Source: Acrocarpospora macrocephala (GTDB taxonomy: Bacteria; Actinomycetota; Actinomycetes; Streptosporangiales; Streptosporangiaceae). From it: a stretch of 64,000 nt of DNA. Below, piece after piece: positions 7,801 to 13,646 of this stretch; positions within the stretch are counted from its first letter, which is position 1, and every line of letters starts with the position of its first letter. A program made the position numbers and the translations under genes. The notes beneath the pieces were generated by a model. It made no database searches and was not told the DNA's origin. It saw nothing but the letters and a program-made list of their open reading frames with translations. The DNA lies in the NCBI RefSeq assembly GCF_009687865.1, contig NZ_BLAE01000034.1, positions 110,589-174,588 on the forward strand, in the 5' to 3' direction.

Positions 7801-8881
7801 CGACGGCTCGGCGGCCATCTCCTGGGACGCGATCGCCTTCCAGGTGCTCGCGAAACGGCCCAAGCACTTCGTGGTCGCCATGGGCGACTCCATCACCTCC
7901 GGTGAGGGCGTCGGGAACTACTACCCGGAGACCGACTTCGAGTACAAGACGCCACGCTGGAACGCCTGCCGCCGCAGCAAGGACGCCTGGATCCGCCAGA
8001 CGGTCCTGCCGGGCGAGACCCAGACCATCGGCCAGCTGGCCGACTCCTGGGATCCGAAGCTCGACTTCTCGTTCGTGGCCTGCTCCGGCGCCACCACTCG
8101 GGACCTGACCGTGGGGCAGTACGCGTACATGCAGAACCCGATCGGCTCCTGGTCGGACTACCGGGACAGCGCGGAGGGCCGGTTCCGGGAGGCGGCGCAG
8201 CTGAACGGCGGCTTCCTGACGAAGAACACGACCCTGGTCGCCCTCACGCTGGGCGCCAACGACGCGGGCTGGTCCGGCGTCATCCTCGACTGCATCCTCG
8301 GCGTCCGATGTCGCCAGGGCAGCTTCGAGAACGACCTGCGGACCAACATCCTCGAAACGCTCAACACTCGGGTGACGCTGGGAGACCAGGCGAACGTCGC
8401 GAACATCCTCAAGGAGATCGAGTTCGATGCGGACAACAAGAACCCGTCCCGGGGCAAGAAGGCGAAGATCGTTCTCATGGGATATCCGGACATCGCCGGC
8501 ACGTCCCCGCCGCTGACGATGTGCGGGCAGTTCGGCGTCGAGGCGGTGGGCGTGCTCGGCCGGTCCAGCGCGTTCTTCGCCACCGAGGCGCGCAAGACGG
8601 TGCAGGGGCTGAAGAACAACGGGTTCGAGGTGTCCTTCGCCGACCCCATGTCCGCCTTCCAGGGCCACGGCGTGTGCGGCACCGACCGATGGGTGAACGC
8701 CCTGATGTTCAACAAGACCGGCCCCGGCGACTTCACCGATGTCTGGACCGGCTGTCTCGGCGACGGAGTCCGCTGCGCGAGCCGCAGCTCGTTCCACCCC
8801 ACCAAGAGAGGGGCGCAGGAGTTCGCCACCGTGTTCGGCGACCACCTCCGCAGCTCTGAGGTGAACTACACCGGCTGGTAG
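4826..8881 (+). CDS. Large secreted multidomain protein: lysozyme/SLT-like domain, golvesin-like region and C-terminal SGNH/GDSL hydrolase
   Basis: About 1351 residues. The ATG at 4826 is followed by a Sec signal peptide (RHPRRLLLIG... ending near PALAEPP); earlier ATGs would add a leader derived from the 34-bp repeat. The first 400 residues are a secreted, probably beta-rich region. The middle has SIMFGILAQESNLWQA, GYGISQQTDNM and YLAVWAYNSG, the Glu and AYN-G landmarks of soluble lytic transglycosylase folds. Next is a Cys-containing golvesin-type region (GGCNNAGWDNHGTLSFEF). The C-terminal third is an SGNH hydrolase with MGDSITSGEG, TLGANDAGW and SSFHPTKRG carrying the catalytic Ser and Asp/His. 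A role on peptidoglycan or other envelope polymers is likely. The 3' end overlaps the convergent SARP gene by 16 bp. Confidence 0.85.
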   Translation: MRHPRRLLLIGATIAASLATLLTPATPALAEPPAPAPTSPPQHLELSSVQPELRDRVLGANWQKSNDLAVTTAGDATGFHVFTATAATGYQWRTVATLTEPGMDTDQWIGNACLTGSGTKIVAVYAPRYFTNRDWLFSRGAFAAIIDAKTGAVTKLRDQVTLAYFNPGCGAGDTVALTQGVSEQHGTTRLLTVDTAAKRVTRAVVATGQLTSAVPVGDTVVAADGARLVEVRAGGELTQLAATDSVPFDLRATADGGVAFATRDGASVKVRQYLRGETRELASGPLGELTVQAGTNGRVFLVGRADRQGALPQGVSLLDAPAAADISSEGGLAVTAAARRGLRAGPGAPPAGPPDATAQGDDRSGAGTEVPDAEPVDIAAQVVTTKSAVGFQVQPGADLAPSAASGRVTNPKLALTLRPAGPAVTTAVSGTVDTGYTCAVPRNDPATQVYQPHWRQVEWAVDQLVFKNRLTVTRPTGWKGSGLPAWNPQTEFPIPDLQGGGRIPVSIMFGILAQESNLWQAQRSVLEGETGNPLVGNYYGVNIYDDNPANDWDVDFGRADCGYGISQQTDNMRKDGSLWSAAKQKRVALDYVTNIAAGMSTLAQKWNEIWTDTNGVAKVHNGDPSKIENWYLAVWAYNSGWHSKADAWKIDGNGTPNLGAWGVGWLNNPANPSYRQDRRPFLDNNSYADAAHPQDWPYQEKVLGWAAWPITKTYFDAAQNKNVTEGGYNYAWWTSDGARTMIVPTISNTGIVDNNTFCAPGNECQPPSTGNGRGTCLRSDSKCWWHLPKEWKDCPSACGNEASLRYDSTWGGTERAEPQDHWYSCHTPGLPYISGDTKNVLIVDDGKQYAIRGGCNNAGWDNHGTLSFEFAQDSAGRVPARADFQQLGSGFGGHEWFAYTRMGLRNGDVMKVTGTWELDQHINGWARVLVHIPKRRAETQQAPYTIHIGDGSAEYRTLNQSREANEWYNLGVFEFKGAQKPKVSLTNLNNEGDGSAAISWDAIAFQVLAKRPKHFVVAMGDSITSGEGVGNYYPETDFEYKTPRWNACRRSKDAWIRQTVLPGETQTIGQLADSWDPKLDFSFVACSGATTRDLTVGQYAYMQNPIGSWSDYRDSAEGRFREAAQLNGGFLTKNTTLVALTLGANDAGWSGVILDCILGVRCRQGSFENDLRTNILETLNTRVTLGDQANVANILKEIEFDADNKNPSRGKKAKIVLMGYPDIAGTSPPLTMCGQFGVEAVGVLGRSSAFFATEARKTVQGLKNNGFEVSFADPMSAFQGHGVCGTDRWVNALMFNKTGPGDFTDVWTGCLGDGVRCASRSSFHPTKRGAQEFATVFGDHLRSSEVNYTGW

Positions 8882-9720
8882 CCGGGAGCGCGGGGCGTCC
8901 CGGACGGGGCGCCCCGCCATGACCACCGCCGCGCGGACGCCTTCGACGGCTCGAAGTGGAGCGAGGGGTCCGCGCGAGCCATCCGGTCGTGCAACTCGTG
9001 GAGCTCCCTGGTCGGCTCCAGGCCGAGTTCCCGCACGAAGTCGCCGCGGGCTCGGCGATACCCCGCCAGCGCGTCCGGCCGGCGGCCGTCGCGATAGAGA
9101 GCGATCATGTACGCCCGGATCAGCCGCTCCCTGAGCGGATGCTGCCGCACCAGATCGGCGAGCTCCGGCAGCAGCTCCCGGTGCCGCCCGCATTCCAGTT
9201 CGGCCTCCGCGCGCGCCTCGATCGCGGCCAGCCGCAGCTCCTCCAGCCCGACCCCCAGCCGGTCGCGCAGCCGATCGGTCGCGGCGTCGGCCAGCAGCGG
9301 CCCTCGCCAGCAGGCCAGCGCGTCGGTGAGCAGCCGCGACCGGCCACCCGGCCCAGCCGACCGGCGGGCCCGCCCGACCAGGTCCCGGAACCGGTGGACG
9401 TCGACCGCGCCGACGTCGGTCTCGGCCAGATAGCCGTCACCCTGGCGCAGCAGCCGGAACCCCCGGGACCCCGTCCGGTCGGGGTCGAGCGTGCCGCGCA
9501 GCCGGGCGACGTGGCTGTGCAGGATGCCCCGGGCGTTGACCGGCGGGTCGTCGTCCCACAGCAGCTCCAGTAACCGGCCCACCGGGACGACCCGTCCCGC
9601 GTCGAGCAGCAGCAGGCCCAGCAGGCAGCGCTGGGCGCGCCTGGCGAGCGTGATCGTCGTGTCCCCTTGCCCCACCTCGACCGGCCCCAGCACCCGGAAC
9701 TCCCAACCTCGATTCGGCAT
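8866..9720 (-). CDS. SARP (AfsR/DnrI-type) transcriptional regulator
   Basis: 284 residues with an N-terminal OmpR-like winged helix (about 1-95, with VNARGILHSHVARLRGTLD) and a bacterial transcriptional activation domain (about 100-245, with VDVHRFRDLVGRAR and HPLRERLIRAYMIALYRDGRRPDALAGYRRARGDFVRELG split over the family signature). No NB-ARC or TPR extension, so it is a small SARP. Such proteins activate secondary-metabolite or local genes through 11-bp-spaced heptamer repeats; exactly such repeats lie 23 bp before its own start. No biosynthetic cluster is visible in the window, so the targets may be the neighbouring secreted protein or itself. Confidence 0.9.
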   Translation of the reverse strand: MPNRGWEFRVLGPVEVGQGDTTITLARRAQRCLLGLLLLDAGRVVPVGRLLELLWDDDPPVNARGILHSHVARLRGTLDPDRTGSRGFRLLRQGDGYLAETDVGAVDVHRFRDLVGRARRSAGPGGRSRLLTDALACWRGPLLADAATDRLRDRLGVGLEELRLAAIEARAEAELECGRHRELLPELADLVRQHPLRERLIRAYMIALYRDGRRPDALAGYRRARGDFVRELGLEPTRELHELHDRMARADPSLHFEPSKASARRWSWRGAPSGTPRAPGYQPV

Positions 9721-9742
9721 GATTACGAGAGTCCGACACCTC

Positions 9743-9760
9743 GGTATAGCTGAGGTATAG
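9743..9760. promoter_or_regulatory. SARP-type direct heptamer repeats
   Basis: GGTATAG at 9743-9749 and again at 9754-9760, separated by 4 bp, giving an 11-bp period (one helical turn). A weaker third heptamer, GGTAGAA, follows at 9766. Heptamer repeats with 11-bp spacing are the established binding pattern of SARP activators. On the minus strand the elements read CTATACC and could overlap the -10 region of the SARP gene starting at 9720. Confidence 0.65.
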
Positions 9761-9798
9761 ACCCAGGTAGAACCCTTCCGCCGGTCTCGACCGGCAGC

Positions 9799-9832
9799 GG
9801 CAAGGCCGTGTCAAGACGGGCTGCCGAAGCTC
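9799..9832. repeat. 34-bp element, copy B
   Basis: Second copy of the element at 4786-4819, with three mismatches; it ends 6 nt before the GTG start at 9839, exactly as copy A does before its ATG. Contains TGTCAA, which reads TTGACA on the opposite strand. Confidence 0.6.
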
Positions 9833-9838
9833 TGAGTC

Positions 9839-10519
9839 GTGCTGCGAATTCACTTCACCGCCGAGGACATCGCACGAACCCGCCTGGCGACCGCGCCGCG
9901 CGCCGGCCACCACGACGATCTGATCCGCGCGAGCGTCGAGGCCGACGTCGCGGCCCGCGTCGGCGCGCTGCTCGCCGGGGGCGTCGAGGCGCTGCTACGT
10001 GGCTTCGAACCGCTGATGCGCTGGCGCGCGCCGGTGCTGGAGGTGCGTTACCCGGTCGAGCGTGACCTGCACCTCCAGGGCCGGGGCCTGCGGCTGGTGC
10101 CGTCGTTCTGCTGCGGCGCGACGCCCCTGCCGCTCGTCGAGCAGGACCTGCCGCCAGTCCTGGTCTACCCGATTGCGCCCGAACACCGCCGGGACGCGAT
10201 CACCGACCCGGGGGACTCACTCGCCGACCTCATGGGCGGCACCCGCGCCGCCGTCCTCGCCGCCCTGCGCGACAGCGCTTCCACGACGCAACTCGCCACC
10301 AGGCTGCACACCTCGCTCGCCGCGATGAGCAGGCACACCAAGACCCTCCGGCAGGCGGGCCTGATCACCACCACCCGTTGCGGTCCCGCTGTCCTGCACG
10401 ACCTCACCCCACTGGGCCGCAGGCTCCTCGACGGACCCCTTTGCGTTACCGCGCAAAGGTCTTCTCCGAGCCAGGGCGCTGATCGACTCTTACGGCTATG
10501 CGACTCACACGATCAATGA
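9839..10519 (+). CDS. ArsR-like winged-helix transcriptional regulator, probably internally shortened
   Basis: 226 residues. The start LRIHFTAEDIARTRLA and the later VLEVRYPVERDLHLQGRGLRLVPSF are hallmarks, as I recall them, of an actinobacterial winged-helix family whose members are about 320-340 residues. Here the segment between about residues 20 and 30 joins regions that are normally about 100 residues apart, so an internal in-frame deletion is likely. A helix-turn-helix lies at about 135-195 (RAAVLAALRDSASTTQLATRLHTSLAAMSRHTKTLRQAGLI). The last 20 residues run past a palindrome and overlap the next gene by 22 bp, so the C-terminus may also be altered. Autoregulation through the 34-bp element is possible. 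Confidence 0.7.
   Translation: MLRIHFTAEDIARTRLATAPRAGHHDDLIRASVEADVAARVGALLAGGVEALLRGFEPLMRWRAPVLEVRYPVERDLHLQGRGLRLVPSFCCGATPLPLVEQDLPPVLVYPIAPEHRRDAITDPGDSLADLMGGTRAAVLAALRDSASTTQLATRLHTSLAAMSRHTKTLRQAGLITTTRCGPAVLHDLTPLGRRLLDGPLCVTAQRSSPSQGADRLLRLCDSHDQ
10438..10459. promoter_or_regulatory. Perfect 8-bp inverted repeat before the small secreted protein gene
   Basis: CCTTTGCG-N6-CGCAAAGG, centred about 50 bp before the ATG at 10498 and inside the 3' end of the ArsR-like gene. No T-run follows, so a repressor operator is more likely than a terminator. Confidence 0.5.
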
Positions 10520-10947
10520 TCTCGACGGCGATCGCACTCCTCATCGGCATCGCCCTCCCGCTGACCTCCGCCCAGCCCGCGAGCGCGCGAGCGTGCTCGA
10601 GCATGGTCAACGGCAGCTACAAGGCCTACGGCACCCTCAGCGTGCACGTCCGCGGCACCAGCTGCAGCACGCGCAAGGGACACCTCACCCTGAGCAACGA
10701 CGCGCACTGCTGCCCGCAGGTCTGGGTGAAGGTCGAGCGGCAGCTGTGGGGCAGCTACGGCTGGCTGACCACGCACAAGCAGTCCGCGTACACCCTCTGG
10801 AGAAGCTACGCCGAGATCGACACCGCGACCGTACCCTCGCGGCCCTCGGACGGTGACGAGCGGTTCCACGCCTGCTGGGCTTACGGCGACCCTTATGGTC
10901 CCGAACCCGGAGCCGCCTCATGGAACTGCGCCGGCTGGGTCGACTAG
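10498..10947 (+). CDS. Small secreted cysteine-containing protein
   Basis: 149 residues. An N-terminal signal peptide (RLTRSMISTAIALLIGIALP, cleavage probably after PASA or SARA) is followed by a mature domain of about 115 residues with six cysteines (ACSSM, SCSTR, HCCPQ, HACW, WNCAG). The even number and spacing suggest disulfides in an extracellular protein. Aromatic and Gly-rich strands are seen, but I do not recognise the family. A rho-independent terminator follows directly. It overlaps the ArsR-like gene and may be its target. Confidence 0.75.
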   Translation: MRLTRSMISTAIALLIGIALPLTSAQPASARACSSMVNGSYKAYGTLSVHVRGTSCSTRKGHLTLSNDAHCCPQVWVKVERQLWGSYGWLTTHKQSAYTLWRSYAEIDTATVPSRPSDGDERFHACWAYGDPYGPEPGAASWNCAGWVD

Positions 10948-10961
10948 CGGGATCACGTGAA

Positions 10962-10992
10962 GGCTCGGTCGCTCGACGCGGCCGAGCCTTTT
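10962..10992 (+). terminator. Rho-independent terminator
   Basis: GGCTCGG, a 12-13 nt loop and CCGAGCC followed by TTTTC; 15 bp after the stop of the small secreted protein. Confidence 0.75.
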
Positions 10993-11184
10993 CGTCTGCC
11001 AAAAATCTGACAAACGGATCGAAGACATCGCGCAGAGGGAAGGCCGCTACCAATCCGACGCCGAGCACAGCGCAGGCGGGCCAGCAGGATCGGATCCCCA
11101 GCCGGCACACCGACGAACGCTTCACGTCGTCGGAGATCCTCGAACCCCTCCACCGGCAACCCCGACCGCCCGCTGCCAGCTTGC

Positions 11185-11219
11185 TCAGACACCAGATCTC
11201 CTGCTGAATCACCGTCAAC
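11185..11219. repeat. 35-bp direct repeat, left copy
   Basis: Starts TCAGACACCAGATCT and matches 12082-12116 at 32 of 35 positions in the same orientation. The two copies bracket the methyltransferase gene. The stretch 10993-11184 holds nothing else I can support. Confidence 0.6.
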
Positions 11220-11251
11220 ACGTTGGTCCGCGACCCGGCACTATGGCGGGA

Positions 11252-11989
11252 TCAGGCGATGAGCAGGCGCAGGCCGAACTCTGCCGCGTCGAGGCCGGAG
11301 AGGTCGCGGTTGCGCGCGGCCCACCGGCCGGATGCGAGGTCATCACGGAGGCTGTGCACTGCCCGCTGCTCGGCATCCGGGCCGACCCTGGCCCAGATCG
11401 ACATTCCACGGCGGACATGCTCGTCCAGGTATGCCTCGGGCCGGCGCCAGAAGGCGTGGTAGAAGCCGTCAGCGCAGTCCCACGGAACGAGCACCGGCTC
11501 GGTCCGAGCTCCGATCGCACCGACCAGCTCGGTCAGCGAAGGCCGGCCAGCCCAGAGGCCGGCGAACTCCGGCAGGTAGTCACGATTCAGCCAGAAGAGC
11601 TCGGCGTCACTGGCGTCGCAGGTGAACACGACCACGCGGCGAGCGACACGCCGCATCTCGCGCAGGCCCGTGATCGGGTCCTGCCAGTGTTCGATGGTAG
11701 CGAAAGCCATCGCGGCGTCGAAGGACTGGTCCTCGAACGGGAGACTCTCCGCGGTGGCATCGACGCACGGCGCTGCCCCTGCGGGGCGCTGCGCCCGCAT
11801 GACCGCCGATGGCTCTACCGCAGTCACGTCGAGGCCGGGAGGCTCGTAGGACCCGGTGCCGGCCCCAACGTTCAGCACGGTCCGCGCATCGCCGAGCGCG
11901 GTCCAGATCTGCTCGGCGATCCGCGGCTCGGTGCGCCGCGTCACGGTGTAGGTAGCGCCGATGGCGTCATACAAGTGCGCGCTGGACAT
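11252..11989 (-). CDS. Class I SAM-dependent methyltransferase
   Basis: 245 residues. Motif I VLNVGAGTGSYE, an acidic residue at the end of strand 2 in VTAVEPS, and the post-motif region ESLPFEDQSFDAAMAFATIEHW identify a Methyltransf_11-type small-molecule methyltransferase. The C-terminal half (RRPEAYLDEHVRRGMSIWARV) resembles trans-aconitate or similar methyltransferases of unknown substrate. It stands alone between two 35-bp direct repeats next to broken mobile elements, so it may have been carried in. AT-rich palindromes lie about 55 bp upstream. Confidence 0.85.
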   Translation of the reverse strand: MSSAHLYDAIGATYTVTRRTEPRIAEQIWTALGDARTVLNVGAGTGSYEPPGLDVTAVEPSAVMRAQRPAGAAPCVDATAESLPFEDQSFDAAMAFATIEHWQDPITGLREMRRVARRVVVFTCDASDAELFWLNRDYLPEFAGLWAGRPSLTELVGAIGARTEPVLVPWDCADGFYHAFWRRPEAYLDEHVRRGMSIWARVGPDAEQRAVHSLRDDLASGRWAARNRDLSGLDAAEFGLRLLIA

Positions 11990-12042
11990 CAGACTGCCTC
12001 CATCTCCGGCGGCAGGTCATGTGGCAGCCCGCCAACCTAATG

Positions 12043-12061
12043 TATCGAGTCGATATATCGA
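12043..12061. promoter_or_regulatory. Overlapping AT-rich palindromes before the methyltransferase
   Basis: TATCGA-G-TCGATA at 12043-12055 overlaps TCGATATATCGA at 12050-12061, followed by AAATATAT. The AT-richness is striking in this GC-rich DNA, and the symmetry suggests a PadR- or TetR-like operator. No regulator gene is adjacent. Confidence 0.45.
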
Positions 12062-12081
12062 AATATATGATGCTACGCCAT

Positions 12082-12116
12082 TCAGACACCAGATCTTCCG
12101 CTGAATCACCGTGAAC
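12082..12116. repeat. 35-bp direct repeat, right copy
   Basis: Partner of 11185-11219. It is immediately followed by the broken transposase at 12159, so the repeat may mark IS ends or an old excision/insertion boundary. Confidence 0.6.
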
Positions 12117-12158
12117 GGTGTGCCGCTCGAATATTGAGTTACGTGTACTGAGCTGCGG

Positions 12159-12925
12159 TTATGCCGCGTGACGGTATTCGCTGATCATGCCTGTGACGAC
12201 TGCTTCTCGCTGGATGGATCGCAGGTCGGTGAGCTCGGCTGGGTCCTGAGTGTGCTGGGCTTCGGTATCAGGGGGTCGTTGTTGTCTGGCTTGGTGCGGC
12301 CGATGGCCGTTGTAGTGGATCAGGTACTCGCGGAGCACCCGAGTCAGGTGCCGCTCGCCAAGGATGAGGATCCGGTCCAGGAGCTCACGGCGGAGCGTTT
12401 CGATCACGCGTTCGCAGACGGCGTTCATCCTCGGCGTTCGCGGCATCGTCCTAATGATCCGCATACCTTCAGCCCTGAACACCTCCGCGAACGCGGCGGT
12501 GAAGAGCGGATCGCGATCATGGATGATCAGCCGCAGCGTGCCAATGCGATCACGCAGGTCCATGGTGAGATTGCGAGCCTGTTGCACAGCCCATGCACCG
12601 GTCGGGTGCGCGGTTGCGCCGGCCAGGTGTAGTTTCCGGTCCCGTGCTCGATGAACACCAGCACATACAGCCGCTTGAGCAGTACCGTCTCCACCACGAG
12701 GAAGTCACACGCGATGATCGCTTGAGCCTGAGCGGCCAGGAACTGCCGCCAAGTCGGCCCGGCCCGGCGAGGCGCTGGCTCGATACCCGCAGCATGCAGG
12801 ATCTCCCACACCGCAGATGCTGCGATCACGTAACCCAAGCGGACCAGCTCGCCTTGGATTCTCCGACGCCCCCACGCCGGATTCTCCCGCGCCATCCGCA
12901 CAATCAATGTCTTGATCGGCCGACG
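12159..12925 (-). pseudogene. DDE (integrase-core) transposase fragment, frameshifted and 5' truncated
   Basis: The minus-strand product resumes from RPIKTLIVRMARENPAWGRR through QAQAIIACDFLVVETVLLKRLYVLVFIEHGT (first catalytic Asp). It then shifts frame near 12640-12650 and continues as QQARNLTMDLRDRIGTLRLIIHDRDPLF...CERVIETLRRELLD...HYNGHRPHQ (second Asp and Glu). The N-terminal third seen in intact relatives (for example 22445-23518) is missing and replaced by a tyrosine-integrase fragment. The reading frame is broken, so it should be inactive. Family: IS3/IS481-like single-ORF transposase. Confidence 0.8.
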
Positions 12926-13408
12926 CCATCCGGCGAACAGTCTGCCGATCTGCTCGGTGGTCGGCGGGATGCGCAGCTTGGCCTGCTGGCGGCCGCGGGG
13001 CCGGTTCATCTCGTCGATCGGGCACTCGATCACCCGGCCGGTCATCTGGTGGATCTCGACCTTGTGCCGAAGCTCCAGGAATAGGAAGAACGTCTTCAAC
13101 GCCTGGGCCCGCGACAGCCGCGTCCCCTTCGCCGTGCTCCGCGGCACCTTGCCGAAGTAGACGTTGGCGTCACCGGGCTCCATCTCCCACAGCGGCCGGC
13201 CGAACCATGCCCGGACCTGCTCCAGATGCATCACGTCCGAAGAGATCGTCCCGTCCGACAGCCCCGCCGCCGCCCGCGCCAGCACGAAACCCGCCAGTAC
13301 GTCGGTCTCCAACGCCTCCAGGTCCTCCGCGGTGGCCGGGGCACGCGCCACTCGAAGATCCTTCACCACCGCCAGCGCCAACTCCGGGCACCTCGCCTTC
13401 ACCCTCAC
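12926..13408 (-). pseudogene. Tyrosine recombinase/integrase N-terminal fragment
   Basis: About 160 residues of a SAM-like, core-binding N-terminal domain (ALETDVLAGFVLARAAAGLSD, VRAWFGRPLWEMEPGDANVYFG, RAQALKTFFLFLELRHKVEI) ending at PPTTEQIGRLFAGW. The catalytic domain with the R-H-R-Y residues is absent; the frame runs straight into transposase sequence at about 12925. This is an integrase gene cut by transposition or recombination. It lies about 7.5 kb outside the tRNA-Lys island and need not belong to it. Confidence 0.7.
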
Positions 13409-13646
13409 AGCAAGACGAACGCCCAGGACGATAGGTCTTCAGAATCCCTGAAGTCTCATCAACTCCTGAACAAGCCGGAGTGCCAGCACATAAGCCCAGG
13501 TCCTGCGGTTAGAGCAGCCAAAGAGGCTCCGAGGAACTCAAGGGATATTTCTTACAAGTCGTCATGACCATCCGCGAGTGTTCATGGGCGGTTCACGCCG
13601 TTCTTGTCCGGGCTGGAGATGATCAGCCCCGAATATGGAGGTATGC
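13409..13646. other. Intergenic stretch, nothing assigned
   Basis: About 240 bp between the integrase fragment and the SGNH/FG-GAP gene. No ORF with recognisable content; a good ribosome binding site (GGAGG at 13637-13641) sits at its end. Confidence 0.5.

Noticed and set aside
5771..9193. Very long minus-strand open frame (1140 codons) opposite the large secreted protein
   Set aside because: Antisense shadow caused by high GC; no domain pattern, and the plus strand has clear catalytic motifs.
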